A stretch of DNA of 64,000 nucleotides from Hamadaea sp013361475 (lineage in GTDB: Bacteria > Actinomycetota > Actinomycetes > Mycobacteriales > Micromonosporaceae). This document shows, piece after piece, positions 1-8,718 of this stretch (position 1 is its first letter; each line of letters opens with the position of its first letter). The stretch is from positions 13,792 through 77,791 of the forward strand of contig NZ_JBFAHM010000025.1 in assembly GCF_040654195.1 (NCBI RefSeq), given 5' to 3'. The translations under genes and the position numbers were made by a program. The notes beneath the pieces were generated by a model, which did no database searches, was not told the origin of the DNA, and was given only the letters and a program-made list of their open reading frames with translations.

Positions 1-3000
1 ACCAAGGCGAACTCGCGAGCGACCGTCCACCGGTCGGCGTACCTGGACTACATCGGGTTCAAGACGTTCAACGCCGAGGGCCAGGTCGACGGCGAGATCC
101 GGTTCCTCGGCCTGTTCAGCTCGGCCGCCTACCGGGGCAGCGTCCGGGATCTGCCGGTGGTCCGCCGCAAGGTCGCGGAGGTGCTCGACCGGTCCGGGCT
201 GAGCCCGCGCAGTCACTCCGGCAAGGATCTGCTGGAGATCCTGGAGAGCTACCCGCGCGACGAGCTCTTCCAGATCAGCACCGACGACCTCTACCAGGCG
301 TCGGTCGGCGTACTGCGGATGGCCGGGCGGCGGCAGTTGCGCGCCTTCCTGCGGCGCGACGCGTACGGGCGCTTCATCTCGTGCCTGGTCTACCTGCCCC
401 GCGACCGGTTCACCACCCAGCACCGGCTGGCCATGCAGGAGATCCTGCTCCAGGAGCTGCACGGCGTCGGGCTCGACTACACGACCAAGGTGACCGAAGG
501 TCCGCTGGCCCGGGTGCACTTCATCGTCCGGGTCGACCCGACCGCCCCGCCCGGGGCCATCGACGCCGACGCGTTGGCGGAGAAGCTCGCCGAGGCCACC
601 CGGGCCTGGGACGACGACTTCAAGCTCGTGCTCGCCCGCAAACTCGGCGACGAACAGGCCAAGTTCCTGTTCGGCCGGTACGCCGACGCGCTGCCGGAGA
701 CGTACAAGGACGGCTACAACGCGTACGAGGCGATGCAGGACCTCGCCAAGCTGGAGCTGCTGGAGGAATCCGGGCAGCTCGAACTGCACCTGTTCCGCCG
801 CCGGAAGGACGACCGGGACGTCCGGTTCAAGATCTTCCGGTTCGGTGAGCCGATGGTCCTGTCCGCTGTGCTGCCGGTGCTGCACTCACTCGGCGTACGC
901 GTGACCGACGAGCGACCCTACGAACTCCACCGGGAGGACGGCCGGGTCTTCGTCTACGACTTCGGCCTTCAGCTGCCGGAGAACTCCCGGGAGATGGCCG
1001 AGGTGCGGGCGCACGTCGAGAACGCCTTCGCCGCCGCCTGGCGCGGTGAGGCCGAGATCGACGGGTTCAACGAGCTGGTGCTGCGGGCCGGGCTCACCTG
1101 GCGGCAGGTCATCGTGCTCCGGGCGTACGCGAAGTATCTGCGGCAGACCGGGACGGTCTACACGCAGGAGTCGATGGAGCAGACCTTCATCGCGTACCCG
1201 CAGCTGGCCGCCGCGCTGGTCGCGTTGTTCGAGACGCGGTGCGACCCGCAGCTCAAGCTGGCCGACGAGGACCGGTCGACGCAGGCCAAGGAGCTGATCG
1301 CGTCGATCAACCGGCAGCTGGACGCGGTGACCAGCCTCGACTCCGACCGGATCCTGCGGCACTACCTGACGCTGATCCAGGCGACCCTGCGGACGTCGTT
1401 CTTCCAGAAGGGCGCCGACGGCCGGCCGAAGTCGTACGTGGCGTTCAAGCTGGACCCGCGCGCGATCCCGGAGCTGCCCGCGCCGCGGCCGAAGTACGAG
1501 ATCTTCGTGTACTCGCCGCGGTTCGAGGGCGTGCACCTGCGGTTCGGCGCTGTCGCCCGCGGTGGCCTGCGCTGGTCCGACCGCCGCGACGACTTCCGGA
1601 CCGAGATCCTCGGCCTGGTCAAGGCGCAGATGGTGAAGAACGCCGTCATCGTGCCGGTCGGCGCCAAGGGCGGCTTCGTGCTGAAGCAGGCGCCCGCGTC
1701 GAGCGACCGGGACGCGTTCATGGCCGAAGGCGTGGCCTGCTACCGGTTGTTCATCTCGGCCCTGCTGGACGTCACGGACAACCTCGACGCCGGCAAGGTC
1801 GTGCCCCCGGTCGACGTCGTACGCCACGACGGCGACGACACCTACCTCGTGGTCGCGGCGGACAAGGGCACGGCGACGTTCTCGGACATCGCCAACGAGA
1901 TCTCGCTGAGCTACGGGTTCTGGCTCGGCGACGCCTTCGCCTCCGGCGGCTCGGCCGGCTACGACCACAAGAAGATGGGCATCACCGCCCGGGGCGCGTG
2001 GGAGTCGGTGAAACGGCACTTCCGCGATCTGGGCAAGGACATCCAGAACGAGGACTTCACCGTCGTCGGCGTCGGCGACATGTCCGGTGACGTGTTCGGC
2101 AACGGAATGCTGCTGTCCCAGCACATCCGCCTGGTCGGCGCGTTCGACCACCGGCACATCTTCCTCGACCCGAACCCGGACGCGGCCACCTCGTGGGCCG
2201 AACGCAGGCGGCTATTCGACCTGCCCCGGTCGTCCTGGGCCGACTACGACGCCTCGCTCATCTCCGAAGGCGGCGGCGTGTTCCCGCGTACGGCGAAGTC
2301 GATCGAGGTCTCGCCGCAGATCCGGGAGGTGCTCGGCCTGGCCGACACCGTCACCTCGATGAGCCCGACCGAACTGATGAAGGCGATCCTGCTCGCCCCG
2401 GTGGAACTGTTCTGGAACGGCGGCATCGGCACCTACGTCAAGGCGACCACCGAGTCGCACGGGGAGGTCGGCGACAAAGCCAACGACGCCATCCGCGTCA
2501 ACGGCGGCCACCTGCGCGTGACCGTCGTCGGCGAGGGCGGCAACCTCGGCTGCACCCAGCGCGGCCGCATCGAGTTCGCCCAGACCGGCGGGCACGTCTA
2601 CACCGACTTCATCGACAACTCGGCCGGAGTCGACTGCTCCGACCACGAGGTCAACATCAAGATCCTGCTGTCGGCCCAGCCGGAGCTGAGCCTGGAGGAT
2701 CGCAACGCCCTGCTCGCCGAGATGACCGACGAGGTCGGCGAGCTGGTGCTGCGCGACAACTACCTGCAGGCGACCGCCCTCGGGACGGCCCGTTCGCAGG
2801 CCCACTCGCTGCTGCCCGTGCACCGTCGCCTGATCACGGCGTTGGAGCAGTCCGGCCGGCTCGACCGGGCCCTGGAAGGGCTGCCGGCCGACGAGGAGCT
2901 CGCCACCCGGTTCGCGGCCGGTCAAGGGCTGGCCACGCCGGAGTTCGCGGTGCTCATGGCGTACGTGAAGATCGCGATGGAGGAGGACATCCTCCACTCC

Positions 3001-3951
3001 GATCTGCCGGACGAGACGTGGACCCACCAGTTGCTGTCGGACTACTTCCCGACGCCGCTGCGGGACCGCTGCACCGACGCGATGGCGCAGCACCCGCTCA
3101 AGCGGGAGATCGTCACCACGGCGATCGTCAACGAGGTGGTCAACCGGGGTGGCATCTCCTTCGTCTTCCGGGCGATGGAGGAGACCGGCGCGCACGCCGC
3201 GGACGTGCTGCGGGCGTACGTGATCGTCCGGGACGTCTTCGACCTGCCCCGGCTGTGGGCGGCGGTGGAGGAGCAGGACAACCGCATCCCCACCGACGCG
3301 CAGACGATCATCTACCTCCAGGCCCGGCGACTGCTGGACCGGGCGGTGCGCTGGCTCGTGCAGTCCCGTCGTCAGCTGGACGTCCCGGCCGAGATCGAGC
3401 GGCTCCAGCCCGGCGTGGCGGCGCTCCTGCCGCAGCTCACCCACCTGTTCCTCGGGGTGGAACGAGACGCGCTGGCCAAGCACTCGCAGAAGCTGGAGGA
3501 GCTGGCGGTCCCGGTCGAGCTGGCCGAGTGGGGCACCCAGATCCTGCACAGCTTCGGGCTGCTCGACGTGGTCGAGGTCGCCAACCAGACCGGCCGGAGC
3601 CTGGCCGACGTGGCCGGGGTCTACTTCGTCCTGTCCGAACGCTTCCGGGTGGACGACCTGCTCACGAAGATCTCGATGCTGCCTCGCGAGGACCGGTGGC
3701 AGACGCTGGCCCGGATGGCGCTGCGCTACGACCTGTACGCCGCCCTCGCCGCCCTCACCGCCGAGGTGCTGGCCGCGTCGCCGGACGACGCGGACCTCAC
3801 CCCGGAGGAGCGGGTCAACCAGTGGGAGCAGGTGAACGAGGCGTCCATCACGCGGGCGTTCAACGCCATCGGCGAGTTCGACTCCTCGCGGGCCGATCTC
3901 GCGGCGTTGTCGGTGCTGCTGCGACAGATCCGCACGCTCGTCATGCGATAG
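1..3951 (+). CDS. NAD-dependent glutamate dehydrogenase, large type (5' end outside window)
   Basis: Catabolic enzyme of the ~1,600-residue NAD-GDH class, oxidatively deaminating L-glutamate to 2-oxoglutarate and ammonia with NAD. The reading frame is open from base 1 and ends at TAG 3949-3951, giving 1,316 visible codons; the N-terminal few hundred residues lie upstream. The first visible residues (TKANSRATVHR..LDYIGFK, then RFLGLFSS) match the family's N-terminal regulatory part. The catalytic domain is marked by GGLRWSDRRDDFRTEILGLV, then KAQMVKNAVIVPVGAKGGF with the substrate-binding lysines, then the Rossmann segment VVGVGDMSGDVFGNGMLLS. A long helical C-terminal domain follows. It is followed by a lipoprotein gene on the same strand with a small hairpin between, so it is probably the last gene of its unit. 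Confidence 0.95.
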   Translation, partial: TKANSRATVHRSAYLDYIGFKTFNAEGQVDGEIRFLGLFSSAAYRGSVRDLPVVRRKVAEVLDRSGLSPRSHSGKDLLEILESYPRDELFQISTDDLYQASVGVLRMAGRRQLRAFLRRDAYGRFISCLVYLPRDRFTTQHRLAMQEILLQELHGVGLDYTTKVTEGPLARVHFIVRVDPTAPPGAIDADALAEKLAEATRAWDDDFKLVLARKLGDEQAKFLFGRYADALPETYKDGYNAYEAMQDLAKLELLEESGQLELHLFRRRKDDRDVRFKIFRFGEPMVLSAVLPVLHSLGVRVTDERPYELHREDGRVFVYDFGLQLPENSREMAEVRAHVENAFAAAWRGEAEIDGFNELVLRAGLTWRQVIVLRAYAKYLRQTGTVYTQESMEQTFIAYPQLAAALVALFETRCDPQLKLADEDRSTQAKELIASINRQLDAVTSLDSDRILRHYLTLIQATLRTSFFQKGADGRPKSYVAFKLDPRAIPELPAPRPKYEIFVYSPRFEGVHLRFGAVARGGLRWSDRRDDFRTEILGLVKAQMVKNAVIVPVGAKGGFVLKQAPASSDRDAFMAEGVACYRLFISALLDVTDNLDAGKVVPPVDVVRHDGDDTYLVVAADKGTATFSDIANEISLSYGFWLGDAFASGGSAGYDHKKMGITARGAWESVKRHFRDLGKDIQNEDFTVVGVGDMSGDVFGNGMLLSQHIRLVGAFDHRHIFLDPNPDAATSWAERRRLFDLPRSSWADYDASLISEGGGVFPRTAKSIEVSPQIREVLGLADTVTSMSPTELMKAILLAPVELFWNGGIGTYVKATTESHGEVGDKANDAIRVNGGHLRVTVVGEGGNLGCTQRGRIEFAQTGGHVYTDFIDNSAGVDCSDHEVNIKILLSAQPELSLEDRNALLAEMTDEVGELVLRDNYLQATALGTARSQAHSLLPVHRRLITALEQSGRLDRALEGLPADEELATRFAAGQGLATPEFAVLMAYVKIAMEEDILHSDLPDETWTHQLLSDYFPTPLRDRCTDAMAQHPLKREIVTTAIVNEVVNRGGISFVFRAMEETGAHAADVLRAYVIVRDVFDLPRLWAAVEEQDNRIPTDAQTIIYLQARRLLDRAVRWLVQSRRQLDVPAEIERLQPGVAALLPQLTHLFLGVERDALAKHSQKLEELAVPVELAEWGTQILHSFGLLDVVEVANQTGRSLADVAGVYFVLSERFRVDDLLTKISMLPREDRWQTLARMALRYDLYAALAALTAEVLAASPDDADLTPEERVNQWEQVNEASITRAFNAIGEFDSSRADLAALSVLLRQIRTLVMR

Positions 3952-3960
3952 CTCCGTGAT

Positions 3961-3992
3961 GCCCGGCTTGGCGCTTTTGCGTCAGGCCGGGC
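3961..3992 (+). terminator. Candidate terminator hairpin after glutamate dehydrogenase
   Basis: A 7-bp inverted repeat (GCCCGGC / GCCGGGC) with an 18-nt loop starts 9 bases after the dehydrogenase stop. There is no T-tract, which is common in high-G+C actinobacteria. The loop is long, so this is a weak candidate. Confidence 0.3.
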
Positions 3993-4019
3993 TCGCACCG
4001 ACTGCGTTACATTGAGCGA

Positions 4020-4460
4020 ATGGTGGCTCGATACCTCGCGATCGGCGCGATGGCGGCGACGTTCCTCGCCGGTTGCTCCTCGGGGACACCGTCCGCCTCC
4101 TCGTCGACGTCGTCCGCCGCGTCTCCGAGCAGCGCGGCCTCTCCTTCGACCGGAGTGGGCAGCCCGTCGCCCGGCGTGGGTTCGCCCACACCGAGCCGGC
4201 TGCTGCCGTCCACCAAGCAGCCCGCGTCACCGAAGGCGGGCACGGTGCTGACCGGGACCGTCGTCAAGTCCGAAGTCGAGGGCGGGTGCCTCGGGCTGAA
4301 CAGCGACACCGGCAAGACTTACCAGCTCATCGGCACTGCCGACCTCGACGTGCTGACTCCGGGCGCCCGCGTACGCGTGACCGGCCGGGTGCGCGACGAC
4401 ATCGCGACGATCTGCCAGATCGGCACTCCGTTCGAGGTCGCGTCGGCAGAACGTCTCTGA
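4020..4460 (+). CDS. Small secreted lipoprotein, function unknown
   Basis: 146 residues. The N-terminus MVARYLAIGAMAATFLAGCS is a lipoprotein signal with lipobox LAGC, so lipidation at Cys19 and anchoring to the outer face of the membrane are predicted. Residues 20-70 are a low-complexity Ser/Thr/Pro/Ala linker containing SPSPGVGSP-type repeats. The remaining ~75 residues form a compact domain (VLTGTVVKSEVEGGCLGL, GKTYQLIG, GARVRVTGRV) whose alternating strands resemble a small OB-like beta barrel; two cysteines (GGC, TIC) could pair. No enzymatic motif is visible. The ATG at 4020 is chosen because it begins the signal peptide exactly. It is followed 34 bp later by the DegV gene. Confidence 0.75.
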   Translation: MVARYLAIGAMAATFLAGCSSGTPSASSSTSSAASPSSAASPSTGVGSPSPGVGSPTPSRLLPSTKQPASPKAGTVLTGTVVKSEVEGGCLGLNSDTGKTYQLIGTADLDVLTPGARVRVTGRVRDDIATICQIGTPFEVASAERL

Positions 4461-4494
4461 CCATCGTCCAGGTTGATCGGCTACCGTTCGCTGC

Positions 4495-5334
4495 ATGACG
4501 ATCGCTCTGGTCACCGACTCGACGGCGGGCCTGCCCGCGGAGTTCGCCGACCGGATCCGGGTCGTTCCGCTGGCCGTGGTGATCGACGGCGTCGCCCGCG
4601 CCGAAGGCGTGGAGGTCTCCTCAGCCGAGGTGGCCGCCGCCCTGCGTAATCCCAAGCTCAGCGTCACGACCTCCCGGCCGGCCCCGGCGGAGTTCGCCGC
4701 GGCGTACCAGGCTCTGCTGGACGGTGGGGCGTCCGGTGTGGTCTCCGTCCACCTGTCGGCCGCCCTCTCCGGTACGCACGAGTCCGCCGAACTGGCGGCG
4801 CGGCAGTTCGACGGCCGCGTACGCGTCGTCGACTCCCGGTCGACCGCGATGGGTCTGGGATTCCCCGTGTTGGCAGCCTTCCAGGCAGCCGAATCGGGTG
4901 GCTCCGTGGACGACGTGGCCGCCGCGACGACGACGGCGGTGACGCGTACCGAGACGTACTTCGTCGTGGACACCCTCGAACACCTGCGCCGGGGTGGCCG
5001 CATCGGAGCGGCGTCCGCCCTGTTCGGGACGGCGTTGGCGGTCAAGCCGATCCTGCACGTCGTCGACGGTTCGATCGTCTCCCGCGATCGCGTACGCACG
5101 ACGTCCCGGGCGTTGGACCGCCTGGTCGAACTGGCGGTGGCCGCGGCCGGAGACGAAGCCGAGGTCGACGTCGCGGTGCAGCACCTCGACACCCCGGAAC
5201 GCGCTGAGCAGATCGCCGCGACCGTCCGGGAACGGCTGGGCGACCGGCTGCGTGCCCTCTACACGACCGAGGTCAGCGCGGTGATCGGGGCGCATGTCGG
5301 GCCGGGCGTCGTCGGAGTGATCGTCCACCGCTGA
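4495..5334 (+). CDS. DegV family fatty-acid-binding protein
   Basis: 279 residues, full length for the DegV family, cytosolic proteins that bind a fatty acid between two alpha/beta domains (in some bacteria as the FakB subunit of fatty-acid kinase). The diagnostic N-terminus MTIALVTDSTAGLPAEFADR is followed by the ligand-pocket signatures TSRPAPAEFAAAYQ, VVSVHLSAALSGTHESA and VRVVDSRSTAMGLGF. The C-terminal lobe carries LEHLRRGGRIGAASALFG and ends with IGAHVGPGVVGVIVHR. No kinase partner (FakA) lies nearby, so whether it works in lipid phosphorylation cannot be read from context. The neighbour is comEA, after 331 bp of repeat-rich DNA; a DegV gene beside comEA is common in actinomycetes. Confidence 0.92.
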   Translation: MTIALVTDSTAGLPAEFADRIRVVPLAVVIDGVARAEGVEVSSAEVAAALRNPKLSVTTSRPAPAEFAAAYQALLDGGASGVVSVHLSAALSGTHESAELAARQFDGRVRVVDSRSTAMGLGFPVLAAFQAAESGGSVDDVAAATTTAVTRTETYFVVDTLEHLRRGGRIGAASALFGTALAVKPILHVVDGSIVSRDRVRTTSRALDRLVELAVAAAGDEAEVDVAVQHLDTPERAEQIAATVRERLGDRLRALYTTEVSAVIGAHVGPGVVGVIVHR

Positions 5335-5665
5335 CCCCGCGCCGCGGCGCCGGATCCGCGTGATGATCTCCGGAGGCCCAGGTACCTGATCTTGGCGCGA
5401 TAAGGTGCGCAGCCGTCCGGAGATCACGAAGCGCTCCGCCGGACGCGGCCGCGGCGCTACGCGTAGACGGCTGGACGCGGCCGCGGCGCTCCGCGCGGGA
5501 CGAAGCCGCGGCGCTCCGCGCGGACGGGCGGGCCGCGGCCGCGGCGCTCCGCGCGGACGGGCGGGCCGCCGCGTAATCGGGCGGCTTGTCCACATCGCGC
5601 CGATGCCCACAGAAGAGGCGTTCATCGATGCGCCAGGCGGGCGCCGGAGCGCCTAGCGTCGCCGC
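5335..5665. other. 331-bp intergenic region, DegV to comEA
   Basis: No credible gene. It holds a spaced inverted repeat (5364-5374 with 5416-5426, 11 bp each, TGATCTCCGGA), then a block of four GC-rich direct repeats (5449-5556), then about 90 bp of unremarkable sequence leading to the comEA start. A comEA promoter should lie here, but no clear -10/-35 pair stands out. Confidence 0.6.
5449..5556. repeat. Four imperfect GC-rich direct repeats
   Basis: The core CCGCGGCGCT starts at 5449, 5481, 5506 and 5539 (spacing 32, 25 and 33 bp). In the last three copies it extends to CCGCGGCGCTCCGCGCGG, and the last two also share the following GACGGGCGGGCC. Each core is itself partly palindromic (CCGCGG, CCGCGCGG). 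No terminal repeats or coding potential suggest a mobile element. Confidence 0.7.
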
Positions 5666-6400
5666 GTGACCCAGCCCGACGAACCCGATGCCCGAGGCCG
5701 GCTGGCCGCCCTCGTTGGCAAACCGTTGACCCGCCCCGAGCCGAACAGCCGCCCCGAGCTGACGAGTCACTCAGCGGAGCCGGGCAGTCGCGCGGCGGAA
5801 CCCAATCGCCGCGAGCCCAAGCCCAGTCTCACCGCCGCGTTCGACCCGGGCCGTCCAGGTCTGAAGGCGATCGCCGCGATCGCGGCGGTGGTCGTCCTCG
5901 CGGCGGCGGCGTACGCCTGGTTCTCCCGCCCGCATGCCGAACCGGTCGCCCCCGCCCCTTCGACTGCGGAAACCACGCAGGCGAAGGAGACGGGGATGGT
6001 CGTCGTGGCCGTGTCGGGGAAGGTGAAGTTCCCCGGACTCGTCCGGCTGCCGGCCGGGGCGCGGGTCGCGGACGCGATCGAAGCGGCGGGTGGCGTACTC
6101 CCCGGGACGGATCTGTCCACCGTGAATCTCGCCCGGAAGGTCACCGACGGCGAACTCATCACCGTCGGCGTACCGGCGAACACCGCCGGCCCCGGGACGG
6201 CCGCCGACGGCAAGGTGAACCTCAACACCGCGACCGCTGCCCAGCTCGACGCCCTGCCCGGGGTCGGTCCCGTCCTCGCTGAGCGGATCGTGGCGTACCG
6301 GGATCGCAAGGGCGGCTTCCGGAACGTCGGTGAGCTGAGGCAGGTCGAGGGCATCGGCGACGCCAAGTTCGAGCAGCTCAAGGATTTGGTGACGGTGTGA
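5666..6400 (+). CDS. comEA: ComEA-type DNA-binding competence protein
   Basis: 244 residues. It should be a membrane-anchored extracellular receptor that binds incoming double-stranded DNA and hands it to the ComEC channel. An Arg/Pro-rich cytoplasmic N-terminus precedes one membrane segment at about residues 65-86 (AIAAIAAVVVLAAAAYAWF). A SLBB-like domain follows (VVVAVSGKVKFPGLVRLPAG to LITVGVPA). The C-terminal 60 residues are two helix-hairpin-helix motifs: NLNTATAAQLDALPGVGPVL and NVGELRQVEGIGDAKFEQL. The start is GTG 5666. Its stop overlaps the comEC GTG by 4 bp, so the two are translationally coupled. Natural competence is unproven in most actinomycetes carrying this pair. Confidence 0.95.
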   Translation: MTQPDEPDARGRLAALVGKPLTRPEPNSRPELTSHSAEPGSRAAEPNRREPKPSLTAAFDPGRPGLKAIAAIAAVVVLAAAAYAWFSRPHAEPVAPAPSTAETTQAKETGMVVVAVSGKVKFPGLVRLPAGARVADAIEAAGGVLPGTDLSTVNLARKVTDGELITVGVPANTAGPGTAADGKVNLNTATAAQLDALPGVGPVLAERIVAYRDRKGGFRNVGELRQVEGIGDAKFEQLKDLVTV

Positions 6401-8652
6401 CCGGCCGGGATCTGCGGTTGGCTCCGCTCGCCCTCGGATGCTGGCTGGCGGCGTACGCCGCGTTGCTCACCAGCCTGCGAGTCGCGCTCGTGCTCACGAC
6501 CGGCGCCGCGATGGCAGCCGCGATTGCGCGGCGCAAAAGAGTCCTCTGCCTGGCGTTGATCGGGGTGGCGTTGGGCGCGGGCGCGACCGCCGCTCGACTG
6601 GCGATCCGCGACGATCCGACGGTCACGCGGCTCGTCAGTGACCGGGCGACGATCACGGCGGAGGTGGTCGTCCGCGACGATCCGCGAATGCTGCCGGGGC
6701 GTACGCCCTCCTTCTTGATCGACGCCGACCTCACCCGGGCGGACGACCTGGATCTCGACGTTCCGGTGCTGCTCATCGCCAGTGGCGACGGCGATTGGCG
6801 GGCACTCCTGCCGGGCCAGCGCCTGACGGTCACCGGCCGGCTCGGCCCGGCCCGGGGAGGCGACCTCAAAGCGGCGGTCCTGGCGGTGAATCGGCCGCTG
6901 AAGGTCATCGGCCGCGCACCCTGGGTCCAACGTGCGGCCGGGAGTCTGCGTACCGGACTTCAGCGGGCGTGCGAAGGACTGGAACCGCGCCGGGGCGGCC
7001 TGTTGCCCGGGTTGGTCGTCGGCGACACGTCACGGCTGCCACCAGAGGTCCAGGAGGACTTCAAAGCGGCGGGGATGACGCACCTGACAGCCGTCTCCGG
7101 CTCGAACGTCGCGATCGTGATCGGCTGCCTGCTACTCCTGTTCAAGGCGTGCCGGGCGAGCCCGGCGATCTGCGCGGCGGCCTGCGTACTGGGCGTGGCC
7201 GGGTTCGTCATCCTGGCCCGGCCGTCGCCGAGCGTCCTGCGGGCCGCAGTGATGGGCAGCCTCGCGCTGGCGGCCTTGGCCACCGGGCGCGGCCGGGCAG
7301 CGCTTCCCGCGTTGTCCGCGACCGTCGCGATCCTGGTGGTGGTGGATCCGGAATTGGCCGCCGACGCCGGATTCACGTTGAGCGTCTGCGCCACCGCCGG
7401 ACTGCTGCTCCTCGCGCCCGGCTGGCGCGACGCGTTGCAGCGCCGGATGCCCCGGATCGCGGCCGAGGCGCTCGCGGTCCCGGCCGCCGCCCAGGTCGCC
7501 TGCGCACCGGTGATCGCGGCCCTGTCCGGCTCGGTCAGCCTCATCGCGATTCCCGCGAATCTGCTGGCCACGGCTGCGGTCGCACCGGCCACCGTGCTCG
7601 GCGTCCTGGCCGCCGGCCTGTCGCCGATCTGGCCGCCGGGCGCGCAGTTCGCCGCCTGGCTGGCGAGCTATCCGGCCGCGTGGCTGGTCACGGTCGCGCG
7701 GGTCGCCGCCGGCTTGCCGGGAGCCGCTCTGCCCTGGCCCAGTGGTACGCCGGGCGCACTGCTCCTGACCGGGTTGACCGTCCTGGCGCTGATCGGTTTC
7801 CGCAGCGCCAAGGTCCGGCGCGTCGTCCTGGTCGTGACCGTCGCGGCCGTGCTGGGCGCGACACCGGTACGCGTCCTTGCGCCGGGGTGGCCGCCGACGG
7901 GCTGGTTCCTCGTGGCCTGCGACGTCGGCCAGGGCGACGCGACGGTGCTGCGTACGCAGGAAGGCGAGGCGGTCGTCGTGGACGCCGGTCCGGAGCCGTC
8001 GGCGGTGGCGGGCTGCCTCGACCGGCTGGGCATCACGACGGTCCCGTTGCTGGTGATCAGCCATTTCCACGCCGACCACGTCGGCGGCGTCGCCGGGGTG
8101 TTCCAGGGTCGTCGCGTCTCCGCCGTCCTCACGCCCGCCTGGCCGGAACCGGCGGAGGGGCGCACGGGGGTGCTCGCGGCGGCGGCCGCCGCCGGCTCGC
8201 CGGTGGCGATGGCCGCCCCCGGCGAGGTACGCCGCATCGGCCCGCTGACGATGACGGTCGTCGGCCCGGTGACTCCCTTACACGGCACGAGGTCGGATCC
8301 GAACAACAACTCGGTTGTGCTGAGCGTCTCGTTCGGGGGAACGTCGGTGCTGCTCACGGGCGATGCCGAGGTCGAGGAGCAGCAGGAGCTCGTGACCGCC
8401 GGGGCCGGCCGGGCCGACGTCCTCAAAGTCGCGCACCATGGCTCGGCGTTCCAGGATCCGGCCTTCCTGACCGCCGTCGCACCGGCGATTGCGCTGGTCA
8501 GCGTGGGTGCCGGCAACGACTACGGGCATCCGAACCCGGCTGTCCTGGCGAGCCTGGCCCGTGGCGGCGCGCGTGTCGTGCGTACGGACCAGGCGGGCGA
8601 CATCGCGATCGCCATCGACGCTGGTGAACTCACCGTGACACCGCGGTCGTGA
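6397..8652 (+). CDS. comEC: ComEC/Rec2 DNA uptake channel
   Basis: 751 residues, the usual length for a three-domain ComEC that moves single-stranded DNA across the membrane. N-terminal membrane helices lead into an OB-like extracellular domain (about residues 80-180). The Competence domain is marked by GLLPGLVVGDTSRLPPEVQE and AAGMTHLTAVSGSNVAIVIG, followed by many hydrophobic helices to about residue 490. The C-terminal third is a metallo-beta-lactamase fold with DVGQGDATVL, VDAGPEPSAV, the metal motif SHFHADHVGG, LLTGDAE and VAHHGS, so a nuclease-type metal site appears intact. It overlaps comEA by 4 bp; holA begins 66 bp downstream. Confidence 0.96.
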   Translation: MTGRDLRLAPLALGCWLAAYAALLTSLRVALVLTTGAAMAAAIARRKRVLCLALIGVALGAGATAARLAIRDDPTVTRLVSDRATITAEVVVRDDPRMLPGRTPSFLIDADLTRADDLDLDVPVLLIASGDGDWRALLPGQRLTVTGRLGPARGGDLKAAVLAVNRPLKVIGRAPWVQRAAGSLRTGLQRACEGLEPRRGGLLPGLVVGDTSRLPPEVQEDFKAAGMTHLTAVSGSNVAIVIGCLLLLFKACRASPAICAAACVLGVAGFVILARPSPSVLRAAVMGSLALAALATGRGRAALPALSATVAILVVVDPELAADAGFTLSVCATAGLLLLAPGWRDALQRRMPRIAAEALAVPAAAQVACAPVIAALSGSVSLIAIPANLLATAAVAPATVLGVLAAGLSPIWPPGAQFAAWLASYPAAWLVTVARVAAGLPGAALPWPSGTPGALLLTGLTVLALIGFRSAKVRRVVLVVTVAAVLGATPVRVLAPGWPPTGWFLVACDVGQGDATVLRTQEGEAVVVDAGPEPSAVAGCLDRLGITTVPLLVISHFHADHVGGVAGVFQGRRVSAVLTPAWPEPAEGRTGVLAAAAAAGSPVAMAAPGEVRRIGPLTMTVVGPVTPLHGTRSDPNNNSVVLSVSFGGTSVLLTGDAEVEEQQELVTAGAGRADVLKVAHHGSAFQDPAFLTAVAPAIALVSVGAGNDYGHPNPAVLASLARGGARVVRTDQAGDIAIAIDAGELTVTPRS

Positions 8653-8718
8653 ATACGGATGTGCCGCCCACCCCGACGAGTGAGCGGATCATGGCCGTCG
8701 GCATGCGAGTATTGCGGT

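Noticed and set aside
886..2157. Long open frame on the minus strand opposite the glutamate dehydrogenase
   Set aside because: Such frames are a by-product of G/C-ending codons. The translation is Arg/Asp/His/Val-rich low complexity and matches no family; the plus-strand protein is clearly real.
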